DNA from: Sphingopyxis sp.
GTDB taxonomy: Bacteria > Pseudomonadota > Alphaproteobacteria > Sphingomonadales > Sphingomonadaceae
Length of the DNA: 64,000 nt
Assembly: GCA_030148985.1 (NCBI GenBank)
Contig: JASBSJ010000065.1
Location: forward strand, 62,001-126,000
Direction of reading: 5' to 3'
Below, one piece after another: positions 8,690 through 16,715 of this stretch. The notes below the pieces were generated by a model. The model made no database searches. It saw nothing but the letters and a program-made list of their open reading frames with translations, and was not told where the DNA came from. The position numbers were made by a program, and so were the translations under genes. Each line of letters begins with the position of its first letter. The first letter of the stretch is position 1.

Positions 8690-9010
8690 CGCCAAAGTTT
8701 GCACGGGCGCAGCCGCCTTGCTCGACAGTTTGCCCAAAAGCGCAATGGATGCTGGCCGACCGGGGTTATGACGCCGACTGGTTCAGCGATGCCTTGCGGG
8801 AAAGGGCATCACTCTCTGCATCCCGAGTTGGAAAATACGGAACACGACCGTCAAAAACGACAAGTGTCGCTGAACGCGCCGCAGCCGCATCGAGATCATG
8901 TTCGGCCGCCTGAAAGACGGGCGTCGCGTCGCGACGCGCTATGATCGGCGCTCGAAGGTCTTCTTCTCCGCCGCCGCTCTCGCCGCTATCGTCATCTTCT
9001 GGCTCCGAAC
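8690..9010 (+). pseudogene. IS5-family transposase remnant, frameshifted
   Basis: Pieces of an IS5-type DDE transposase can be read in order only by changing frame. CTGAAALLDSLPK comes first, then in another frame AQWMLADRGYDADWFSDALRE. Back in the first frame come GITLCIPSWKIRN, an in-frame stop near 8873, and IEIMFGRLKDGRRVATRYDR up to IVIFWL. At least two frameshifts and a stop make it non-functional. I found no terminal inverted repeats. The surrounding DNA from 8510 to 9329 shows no other gene. Confidence 0.85.
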
Positions 9011-9329
9011 AATGAGTCCTGACGTTGATCGACATCGAGCGCGTCACAAATTCACCTTCAGTTCATCCCGCTTGCATTGACGTCTTTGCGCCTCAGCCAA
9101 GTCCTTCGGCAGCTATTCTTCCGTGCCTGGAAGCGGACATTAGATCGTGGCCGGGTCTGGGGCTCTGCTGCCATTCTTGCGAGACCTGCTCAACGGCAGG
9201 GTTCGCTCCAGAACCTGCCACCGTACATGCGCTAACCCGAGTACACACCGCGACCACAATTGGCCGGTTCAGGAGTTGGAGCGCATAGTGTGAATCTTTG
9301 ACAAACTGCCGTCCACAGCGATTGAAGCG

Positions 9330-10343
9330 TTAGTCCAGCTTTACCAGCAGCTTGCCCGTATTGCCGCTGGTGTACAGCAGGTTGAGCGCCTCTGGGGCAT
9401 TTTCGAGGCCATGGACCATGTGCACCGGCATCTTCAGCCTTCCGTCGCGCAGCCAGGTGGCCAGATCGGCAAGCACCGCCGGAAAAAGGTCCATATGATC
9501 GAGGATGACAAATCCGCGCACCGTCAGCCGGCGCATGATGAGGTTTCTGAACATGAAAGGCCCGGGCACCTTGCCGGCCGCGTTGTAGGTCGAGATCAAC
9601 CCGCAGACGACGAGTCGGCCGAAATCCTTCATGTGCGTAAGCGAGGCGTCAAGAATATCGCCGCCGACGTTTTCGAAGCACAAGTCGATGCCCTTGGGGC
9701 ACAGCTCTCCCAACCGATCGGCGACATTCTCGGTGCGATAGTTTATCGTGGCGTCGAAGCCCATTTCGCGGCGCAGCAGCGCACACTTCTCGTCCGAACC
9801 GGCAATGCCGATCACCCGCGCGCCGGCGATCTTCGCGATCTGGCCTACCAGCACGCCGACGGCACCTGCGGCACCGCTGACAACCACCGTCTCGCCGGAC
9901 CTCAGTCCGCCGATATGGTGGAGCCCGACATGCGCGGTGGGCCCGGCCACGCTCATCGTAGCGAAGGCTTCGGCCAGATCGATCCCGTCGAGCGCGGGAA
10001 ACGGGGCAAAGCCGGTGCCGTCGCTGACGATCAGGCTCGACCAAGTGTGAAGGCCACTTGCATGGCAGCCAACCGGATAATCCGGGTGGCGGCTGGCGAT
10101 GACCTCGCCGAAAACAAATCCGCGCATCGGCTCGCCGATCTGCACCGGCTCCATATAGATGTCCCAGTCACTCAGCCACACGCGGTTGGTGGCATCCAGC
10201 GAAAGATACAGCGTCCTGAGCAGGAACTGCCCATCGGCGAGATCGCCGACCGGCTCCTCGCGCCATTCGAACGTATCGCCGTTCACCTTTTCTGCCGGGC
10301 GTTCACGAAAATACCAGCGCTGCGCGGTCGTCTGGCGGTTCAT
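9330..10343 (-). CDS. Zinc-free MDR oxidoreductase (enone/alkenal reductase-like)
   Basis: A 337-residue medium-chain dehydrogenase/reductase lacking zinc-ligand cysteines. It has LSLDATNRVWLSD near the N-terminus, the nucleotide-binding motif VVSGAAGAVGVLVGQIAK, and CFENVGGDILDASL. This matches the NADP-dependent 2-alkenal/enone (CurA, leukotriene B4 dehydrogenase-like) group, which reduces C=C bonds conjugated to a carbonyl. The start is ATG at 10343, preceded by AGGAGAGG; a longer reading by 14 codons would overlap the Shine-Dalgarno sequence. It lies 19 bp downstream of the thiolase and is probably co-transcribed with it. Reduction of an unsaturated ketone before or during the island pathway is an inference. 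Confidence 0.85.
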   Translation of the reverse strand: MNRQTTAQRWYFRERPAEKVNGDTFEWREEPVGDLADGQFLLRTLYLSLDATNRVWLSDWDIYMEPVQIGEPMRGFVFGEVIASRHPDYPVGCHASGLHTWSSLIVSDGTGFAPFPALDGIDLAEAFATMSVAGPTAHVGLHHIGGLRSGETVVVSGAAGAVGVLVGQIAKIAGARVIGIAGSDEKCALLRREMGFDATINYRTENVADRLGELCPKGIDLCFENVGGDILDASLTHMKDFGRLVVCGLISTYNAAGKVPGPFMFRNLIMRRLTVRGFVILDHMDLFPAVLADLATWLRDGRLKMPVHMVHGLENAPEALNLLYTSGNTGKLLVKLD

Positions 10344-10362
10344 CGGCCTCTCCTCTTTTCTG

Positions 10363-11562
10363 TCATCCTGCGTGCCTTGCGACACGCTCGTAGATCGTCA
10401 CGATGCAGGCTCCGCCGAGGCCGATATTGTGCGCAAGCGCCAGTCGCGCGCCTTCGACCTGGCGGTTGCCAGCCAACCCGCGCAGCTGCCCCGCTAGTTC
10501 ATGACACTGGGCCAGCCCGGTGGCGCCCAGCGGATGCCCCTTTGCGAGCAACCCACCCGAGGGATTGACCACGACCTGCCCACCATAGCTGTTTTCGCCG
10601 TCGCGGATGAAACGCTCGGCCCCGCCTGGTTCGACGAGACCCAGCGATTCATAACAGAGCAGCTCGTTGCTGGTAAAGCAGTCATGCAGTTCGACGACAT
10701 CGATGTCGTCCGGGCCGACTCCGCTGGCCGCATAGACTTCAGCGGCGGCGCGGCGTGTCATGCCGGTGCCCACAGTCTCGCCAAGATCGGCACCGGCGAA
10801 GCTCTCCGGCCGGTCGGTTTCGCACCGCTGTGCCACGATCGCGACCCGATCATCGATACCGTGTCGGCGAGCGAACTGCGCCGAACACAGGATCGCCGCG
10901 GCCGCACCGCAGGTCGGCGGGCAACATTGCAGCCGGGTCAGCGGGCCGTAAAGGCGAGGAGGGGCTAGCACCTCCTCGACCGTTAGCGGGTTTCGGAAAA
11001 CGGCCAGCGGATTGTGAGCCGCGTGGCGGCGCGCCTTGCACGTGATCATCGCGAACACCTCGTCAGGCGCGCCATGACGCTGCTGATAGTCCAGCGCCGC
11101 ACCGCCGAACAGCCGCAGCGCCATGGGCGCATCCGATGGGCCAAAACGCTGATCGACGACGTTCAGAAATCGCGCCAACGGATCGGTGCGGTCATTATAT
11201 TGCGACTGAAGTGCGCCGGTGCGCATCTGCTCGAAGCCTAGCGCCAGCACGCATTGCGCCTCGCCTGCAAGGATCGCCTGCCGTGCCAGAAAGAGGGCCG
11301 ATGATCCCGATGCGCAGTTGTTGTTGACGTTGATCACGGGAATTCCGCTCATGCCAAGCGGATACAGGGCTGCCTGCCCTGCAGTGCTGTCGCCATAAAC
11401 ATAGCCGACATACGCCTGATCGATCTGTCCATAGTCGATCCCGGCCTGGCTCATCGCCTCGCTGATCGCGGCCAGCGCCATGGCGGTATAGTCCGGCGAA
11501 CGGGCAGGCGTGCAGAACGGCGTCATTCCCGTGCCGGCAACGATGATCGGGGTTTTGGTCAA
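10363..11562 (-). CDS. Thiolase, SCP2/lipid-transfer type
   Basis: A 399-residue thiolase-fold protein. It has the nucleophile region VNVNNNCASGSSALF (Cys near residue 83), the later HDCFTSNELLCYESLG, then NPSGGLLAKGHPLGATG with the catalytic histidine, and NIGLGGACIVTIYER. This is the SCP-x-like thiolase subgroup, which cleaves or forms beta-ketoacyl-CoA. The start is taken as TTG at 11562 because AGGAGAG lies just upstream and the protein then begins like its relatives (TKTPIIVAGTGMTPF). It is transcribed away from the LAL regulator gene, with a 17-bp palindrome between them. In this context it probably cleaves the beta-ketoacyl-CoA produced by the ligase at 21744. Confidence 0.88.
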   Translation of the reverse strand: MTKTPIIVAGTGMTPFCTPARSPDYTAMALAAISEAMSQAGIDYGQIDQAYVGYVYGDSTAGQAALYPLGMSGIPVINVNNNCASGSSALFLARQAILAGEAQCVLALGFEQMRTGALQSQYNDRTDPLARFLNVVDQRFGPSDAPMALRLFGGAALDYQQRHGAPDEVFAMITCKARRHAAHNPLAVFRNPLTVEEVLAPPRLYGPLTRLQCCPPTCGAAAAILCSAQFARRHGIDDRVAIVAQRCETDRPESFAGADLGETVGTGMTRRAAAEVYAASGVGPDDIDVVELHDCFTSNELLCYESLGLVEPGGAERFIRDGENSYGGQVVVNPSGGLLAKGHPLGATGLAQCHELAGQLRGLAGNRQVEGARLALAHNIGLGGACIVTIYERVARHAG

Positions 11563-11611
11563 TGCTCTCTCCTGCCTGGGCAGACCGTGCGAAATCTGCG
11601 GCACGGCTGAC

Positions 11612-11628
11612 CCACCCGAACGGGTGGG
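11612..11628. promoter_or_regulatory. Putative operator, copy A (CCACCCGAACGGGTGGG)
   Basis: A 17-bp inverted repeat in the divergent region, 50 bp before the thiolase start and 79 bp before the regulator start. It shares the pattern CYACCCNNNCGGGTGGG with sites at 14339 and 23334. The location suggests binding by the LAL regulator encoded next to it. Confidence 0.6.
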
Positions 11629-11706
11629 GTGGCGTTGCTGGAGCGAGCCGACTATCCTGTGCACAGCGCCCCATCGCTGCGACCAGAGGGCGCGAGGGGA
11701 GGGCCA

Positions 11707-14328
11707 ATGCCCGGAAAGACGAAATTCGATTTGCGGCGCGAAAAGCTGCTCGCGCGGATCGAAGGCGCCGCTGAAGCGCAACTGCTGCTGATCCATGCGC
11801 CCGCCGGTTTCGGCAAGTCCACGCTGCTGCGCCAGATTGCCGAACAGGCGCAGGACCAGGGATGCAGGGTTGGCTGGATCACGCCTATGTTGCGCGATGT
11901 CGAACTGCCACGGCTGGTCCAGCTGTTTTCCGCCGCCTGCGAAAGGCTGCTTGTGGAACAGAATGTTACTCAGACGCCGCGCGATCTGCCGGGGATGTTG
12001 GCTGCGCTGCAGGCCCCGGCATTGTTCGTTTTCGACGAGTATGACCAGTTTGCCGGGCCGGAAACCGATGCCTTTCTGGCGCGGGTGATCGAGACGCTGC
12101 CGACGGGCATCCGCATCGCCATCGCTTCGCGGGTCAAGCCCGATTTGGCGGCGGCGCGACTCAAGCTCAGCGGGCGGGCGATCGTCTTGGGCAGCATCGA
12201 CCTCCGCTTCGATCTGGGCGAGGCGCATCGGTTCTTCGCCGATCGGCCAGCTTTGGGGGCCGAAGAGGTGCGCCGCATCCACGCGCGGCTCGACGGATGG
12301 CCAGCCGCCTTTCAGTTCATCAGCCTGGCATTGCAATCTCCCAATGGTGCGAAAAGCGATGCGCTGGGCGAAGCGATGACCCACGACCTTGTCGATTATC
12401 TGGCGCAGGAAGTGTTCGCACGCCAGCCACCCGAGGTGCAGCAATTGCTGCTCGACGCGTGTCTGCCCGACCGCATCAATGCGCGGTTGCTGGAACATAT
12501 CACCGGTGGCGATGGTGCCGGCCTGCCGATCGACGTCCTGTCGATTGCGGGGCTGTTCCTCGATCCGGTCGATGGCGACCGGCAATGGTACAGGTTTCAT
12601 ACCCTGTTCGGCGACTTCTTGCGTGCGCGCTTCTGTGCCGCGACATCTCCTGAGGCGGTCGCGAAACGGCATCGGATGATCGCCGAATGGTTTGCCGCTG
12701 CAGATATGGCAGAAGCGGCGATCGATCACTTCCTCGCTGCCGGGCTTCAGCATGAAGCTGCTGATCTGCTCGAGACAATCGCGCAGCGTCTGGTAGGTGA
12801 GGAGCGGTTAGAGCTGCTGCTGACCCATGTCGAGCGGCTTGATCCGCAAACGTTCCTCGCGCGGCCATCGCTCGTCTCGCATGCGATCATCGCTTATGGT
12901 TTTCGCCGCGACTTTAGCCGCGCGCACCAGTTGCTGGACTGGATGCAGCACCACGAGCCCGACATCCCGTCGGATGCCCAGGCGGAAAGGGATGTCCTGC
13001 GCTGCTTCATTCTCGCGGCCGAAGACCATGTCGATGAGATGGGCGGGCATGCACGCGATGCGCTGCGCTGGCTGGCGGACTCGAGGCCGTTTTTCAAAGG
13101 GGTGGCGCTCAACGCCTATGCGTTCTGGTTGACCGCGCAGAACCAGTTTACCGAAGCTGCCGACCTTATGCTGCAGGCGCGCGCGCTGCATCAGGCGGCG
13201 GACAATTATTTCGGTGGAAGTTATGCCGAATCGATCCTCGGCAGCACCAAGATGTCGCAGGGTCAGGCCACCGAATGTGCGGTGCTGCTCGCGCGATCGC
13301 TGCAGGATGTGGAACAGCAGGCGCCGGGTGGAACCTGGGCGGGCGCGGTTGTTGCCGCGCATCTGGGCGATGCCTATTACGAGCTCAACCGTATCGCCGA
13401 GATGCGTGCGGTGATCGAAAAATACCTGCCGTTCATCCAGCAGCAGTGCATCGTCGATCCCTTGTGCCTGAGCACCGTTGCGCTGGCGCGCAGCGCGGCG
13501 ATGGAAGGCGACAGCGCCACCGCGCACGAGCTTTACGAAAGCCTGATCACCGCCGGGCATCGCTACGGCCTCGAGCGGCTGGTGACGTGCGGGCGGGCCG
13601 AGCTGGTGCGCGAGGCCACGCTTGCAGGCGATATAGAGGCAGCCGAACGGCGGATGCGCGCTCTGGGCCCCGAAGCGCGGCTTTCGACCGATGGCCGGCT
13701 GATCTTCGCCAGCGGCGAGACCGAGGCCCAGCGGATAACCTATCTGCGGCTGCTCGTTCATTCCAGGCGCCATGGCGAGGCCCGTGCCGGGCTGCAGAAT
13801 GAGATCCGCATTGCCAAGGTGCGTCGGCGTATCCGGCGGCTGGCCAAGCTCAAGACCCTCCTCGCCATCTCGCTGGAACAGGAGGGCAATCATCCGCTCG
13901 CAATGCGGATCATGATGAAGGCAGCGGGCAATGCGGCCCAGGGCGGGATGGTGCGGGTGATCCTGGACGAAGGGCCTGCAGCAATGCGCCTGATCAACGA
14001 GCTTGCGGCCGAACATTTCGCACAAAATCCCGCATGGGCAGTCGACCCGGTGGCGGCGCTGATTCGGCGCCTTGCCGATTCGCCCGATCTACAGTCGGAC
14101 GACACCCAGACGGTCTCGGGCCAACTGATCGAGCCGCTGACACCCCGCGAACTCGACCTGATCCGTTTTCTCGCGCGCGGCCACAGCAACACCGAACTGT
14201 CCGACCGACTGGCGGTCTCCGAAAACACGGTGAAATTCCATCTGCGCAACATCTATGCGAAGCTGGGCGCGAGCAATCGGATGCAGGCAGTGCAGGCTGC
14301 CCATCATTTTCAGCTCATCGAGCGATAA
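11707..14328 (+). CDS. MalT-type (LAL) LuxR-family transcriptional regulator
   Basis: An 873-residue regulator. A Walker A motif HAPAGFGKST lies near residues 29-38, LFVFDEYDQF supplies the Walker B region, and a long helical TPR-like middle follows. The C-terminal LuxR helix-turn-helix reads LTPRELDLIRFLARGHSNTE and SENTVKFHLRNIYAKLGASN. Proteins of this build (MalT, AlkS-like) are ATP-dependent activators that respond to a small inducer. The ATG at 11707 is chosen over an in-frame codon 78 bp upstream because GGGGAGGG precedes it and the upstream stretch would cover the palindrome. It is flanked on both sides by the catabolic genes it probably controls. Confidence 0.9.
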   Translation: MPGKTKFDLRREKLLARIEGAAEAQLLLIHAPAGFGKSTLLRQIAEQAQDQGCRVGWITPMLRDVELPRLVQLFSAACERLLVEQNVTQTPRDLPGMLAALQAPALFVFDEYDQFAGPETDAFLARVIETLPTGIRIAIASRVKPDLAAARLKLSGRAIVLGSIDLRFDLGEAHRFFADRPALGAEEVRRIHARLDGWPAAFQFISLALQSPNGAKSDALGEAMTHDLVDYLAQEVFARQPPEVQQLLLDACLPDRINARLLEHITGGDGAGLPIDVLSIAGLFLDPVDGDRQWYRFHTLFGDFLRARFCAATSPEAVAKRHRMIAEWFAAADMAEAAIDHFLAAGLQHEAADLLETIAQRLVGEERLELLLTHVERLDPQTFLARPSLVSHAIIAYGFRRDFSRAHQLLDWMQHHEPDIPSDAQAERDVLRCFILAAEDHVDEMGGHARDALRWLADSRPFFKGVALNAYAFWLTAQNQFTEAADLMLQARALHQAADNYFGGSYAESILGSTKMSQGQATECAVLLARSLQDVEQQAPGGTWAGAVVAAHLGDAYYELNRIAEMRAVIEKYLPFIQQQCIVDPLCLSTVALARSAAMEGDSATAHELYESLITAGHRYGLERLVTCGRAELVREATLAGDIEAAERRMRALGPEARLSTDGRLIFASGETEAQRITYLRLLVHSRRHGEARAGLQNEIRIAKVRRRIRRLAKLKTLLAISLEQEGNHPLAMRIMMKAAGNAAQGGMVRVILDEGPAAMRLINELAAEHFAQNPAWAVDPVAALIRRLADSPDLQSDDTQTVSGQLIEPLTPRELDLIRFLARGHSNTELSDRLAVSENTVKFHLRNIYAKLGASNRMQAVQAAHHFQLIER

Positions 14329-14338
14329 ATATCATATC

Positions 14339-14355
14339 CTACCCATCCGGGTGGG
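14339..14355. promoter_or_regulatory. Putative operator, copy B (CTACCCATCCGGGTGGG)
   Basis: Second copy of the 17-bp inverted-repeat pattern, 77 bp before the first carboxylase gene and just after the regulator stop. A separate 7-bp-stem hairpin (CGCGGGT/ACCCGCG, 14400-14418) lies in the leader between this site and the ATG. Confidence 0.6.
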
Positions 14356-14432
14356 CAGGCAGGCGGCAAGCTCCGGCAACACCATGAGCATCGAAACACC
14401 GCGGGTAGGAAACCCGCGCAAAGGGGGATGCC

Positions 14433-16295
14433 ATGGGCCTGCTGGTCAATATCGACAACGGCGGAACGCTGACTGACGTCTGCGCCTTTGACGGCACCAG
14501 AGTCTATCATGCCAAGACCCTCACCACGCCGCACGACCTCACCGAATGCCTGATGGCCGCACTTGCTGCTCTGGCACAACAGACCGATGCCGATGGCGAT
14601 CTGCTGCGGCTGGTCGGGTCGATCGATCATCTGCGCTATTCGACGACCCAGGGCACCAATGCCATCGCCCAGCGCAAGGGGCCAAGGCTGGGCCTCCTGG
14701 TGCAGACGGACGCGGACGCTCAGGCGCTGCGTGCGGGGTCGCCCGAACTGTATGAAACGCTGGTGGGTCGGCGCATGGCGGTGCTGGGGGGAGCAAGCGA
14801 CCGCGATGTGGTGCAGGCGGTCCGCGGGCTTGTCGCGGCGGGTGCGAGCCGGCTGGTGATCTGCCTTGCAGGGGATGAAGCCGCTGACGGCGAGATGCAT
14901 GTGCGGCGATTGCTCTATGCAGCTTTTCCCCGTCATCTGCTGGGCGCCGTGCCGCTGCTGTTTTCGACCGAGCTCGCGCCCGGGGCGGAGTTCAGCCGAC
15001 GTGGCTGGTCCAGCCTGCTGAACGCGTTTCTGCATCCTTCGATGGAACAGTTTCTCCACCATGCCGAGAACCGCCTGCGGCAGGAGCGGATTCGCAATCC
15101 GCTGCTCGTTTTCCGAAACGATGGCGGCTCGACCCGCGTGGCGCGCACCATCGCGCTTCACACTTATTCGTCCGGCCCCCGCGGCGGGGCCGAAGGCGGC
15201 GGCGTGATCGCGGCGCATTATGGGCTGGACCGCGTCGTGTCGATCGACATCGGCGGCACCACAACCGATCTGGCCCTGTTTGCCGGTGGTAAGGTGGCAG
15301 AACATGCCCTGGGCCATGTCGAAAGCGCGCCGATCGCCTTTCCGATGGCCGAGGTGCCCAGCCTTGCCGCCGGAGGCGGTTCGGTGCTGGCGGTAAGCGA
15401 CGGCAAGGTCACGGTCGGTCCCGAAAGCATGGGCGCGCTGCCGGGTCCAGCCTGCTTTGGACGTGGCGGTACCCAGGCTACGATAACCGATGTCATGTTG
15501 CTGACGGGCGTTATCGATCCGGCCAGCTATTTCGGCGGGCAGATGGTGCTCGATCGCGAGCGGGCGGAACGGGCCGTTCGCCAGCATCTTGCAGAGCCCC
15601 TTGGCGTGTCGATCGAGGAAGCGCTGGACCTTGCCGAGGCAGCCTATGACAGTGCGATTGCGGCATCGGTGGGCAGGCTGGCAGGGGAGGGCAGTGCCGA
15701 TGCGCTGCTGGCCTTTGGCGGTGCCGGGCCGATGAATGCCTGTGGGATTGCCGAGCGAGCCGCAATATCGCGGGTGCTGGTGCCGCGTTTTGCCGCCGTG
15801 TTCAGCGCGTTCGGCATCGGCTTCAGTCCCATCCGGCACGAGTATCGTTGCGAGCTTGCAAACTTTGCACCCGATCGCCTGGCCGAAGCGCAGGCCAAGC
15901 TCACCCGCAAGGCAGAACGGGGCATGCAGGGCGAGGGCTTCGATCTGGCAGATTGCACGATCGGTTGGCGCGTGGCGCGCAGCGACGGCACATCAGGGCT
16001 GGTCGAAGGCCAACCGGTGGATGCACCCGGAACGCTGGTGATGCATGTCGAACGCCCGATTGCGGTGCCGCAGCTAGGGCCGGCATCGGCTGACAGGCTG
16101 CGCCCCGCCAAGGCCAGCGCCACCCGCCAGGCGCGCGGCGCGCTGCCGCTCTACCGCATCGAAGAGATGGCGCCGGGCGATGGAGCCGATGGGCCATGCC
16201 TGATCGAGGAGCAGTTCTTCACCTGTCAGGTCCGTCCCGGCTGGCGCTTTGTCGTCACCGGCAACCACGACCTGATGATCGAACGCGAGGCTTGA
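14433..16295 (+). CDS. Ketone carboxylase subunit, HyuA-like (apc1 position)
   Basis: A 620-residue hydantoinase A/oxoprolinase-family protein. The N-terminal phosphate-binding motif reads DNGGTLTD (residues 8-15), altered from the usual DIGGTFTD; the second motif is canonical, SIDIGGTTTDLALF near residue 270. Then come GGGSVLAVSDGKVTVGPESM and ALLAFGGAGPMNACG. It is clearly shorter than the second HyuA-like gene at 16716. Size and position match the first subunit of acetophenone carboxylase (about 70 kDa), an ATP-dependent enzyme that carboxylates aryl ketones. The start follows AAAGGGGG. The altered first motif may mean this copy is structural rather than catalytic. Confidence 0.8.
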   Translation: MGLLVNIDNGGTLTDVCAFDGTRVYHAKTLTTPHDLTECLMAALAALAQQTDADGDLLRLVGSIDHLRYSTTQGTNAIAQRKGPRLGLLVQTDADAQALRAGSPELYETLVGRRMAVLGGASDRDVVQAVRGLVAAGASRLVICLAGDEAADGEMHVRRLLYAAFPRHLLGAVPLLFSTELAPGAEFSRRGWSSLLNAFLHPSMEQFLHHAENRLRQERIRNPLLVFRNDGGSTRVARTIALHTYSSGPRGGAEGGGVIAAHYGLDRVVSIDIGGTTTDLALFAGGKVAEHALGHVESAPIAFPMAEVPSLAAGGGSVLAVSDGKVTVGPESMGALPGPACFGRGGTQATITDVMLLTGVIDPASYFGGQMVLDRERAERAVRQHLAEPLGVSIEEALDLAEAAYDSAIAASVGRLAGEGSADALLAFGGAGPMNACGIAERAAISRVLVPRFAAVFSAFGIGFSPIRHEYRCELANFAPDRLAEAQAKLTRKAERGMQGEGFDLADCTIGWRVARSDGTSGLVEGQPVDAPGTLVMHVERPIAVPQLGPASADRLRPAKASATRQARGALPLYRIEEMAPGDGADGPCLIEEQFFTCQVRPGWRFVVTGNHDLMIEREA

Positions 16296-16301
16296 GTCCC
16301 C

Positions 16302-16712
16302 ATGAAGATATTCGTCACCGACGCACTCGTCATCGATCTTGACGCCGAGCAATGGGAATGCCGCGCGTGCGGCGGCGCCCTGGGTTCGGCGCGCGACAAC
16401 TACAAGCGCTTCATGGCGCTGCGACCGCGCGATCCGCGCGATATCCATGCGCCGATCATCGATCCCGATCGCTATGAATTCACCTTCGCGCCCGATCCGC
16501 AATGGCTGACTATCGTCGAATATTATTGCCCGCATTGCGGTCATCTTGCCGAGGCCGAATATCTGCCGCCTGGTCACCCGCCGGTGCACGACATCGAATT
16601 CGATATTGACGCGCTTAAGGCGCAATGGTCCGTGCGCGAGGCAACCGCCGCGCCCGTTCTGGGACCGGATTTCGTCGCACCGCCGCACCATCATCACAAA
16701 GGGGGGCATTGA
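16302..16712 (+). CDS. Ketone carboxylase small zinc-binding subunit (apc2 position)
   Basis: A 136-residue protein with two CxxC pairs, WECRACGGALG near residue 20 and YYCPHCGHLAEAEY near residue 75, fitting one zinc site. This resembles the gamma subunits of acetone/acetophenone carboxylases (about 15-20 kDa). The tail is histidine-rich (PPHHHHKGGH). It sits 6 bp after the first HyuA-like gene and 3 bp before the second, as in the apc operon. It probably holds the complex together. Confidence 0.8.
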   Translation: MKIFVTDALVIDLDAEQWECRACGGALGSARDNYKRFMALRPRDPRDIHAPIIDPDRYEFTFAPDPQWLTIVEYYCPHCGHLAEAEYLPPGHPPVHDIEFDIDALKAQWSVREATAAPVLGPDFVAPPHHHHKGGH

Positions 16713-16715
16713 GCC

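Noticed and set aside
8656-8944. Intact small genes within the IS5 relic
   Set aside because: The recognisable transposase pieces occur in alternating frames with a stop, so no single frame is a functional protein.
11563-12753. An N-terminal extension of about 397 residues on the thiolase
   Set aside because: It lies antisense to the LAL regulator and has no domain; a TTG with a good Shine-Dalgarno sequence at 11562 gives a normal-length thiolase.
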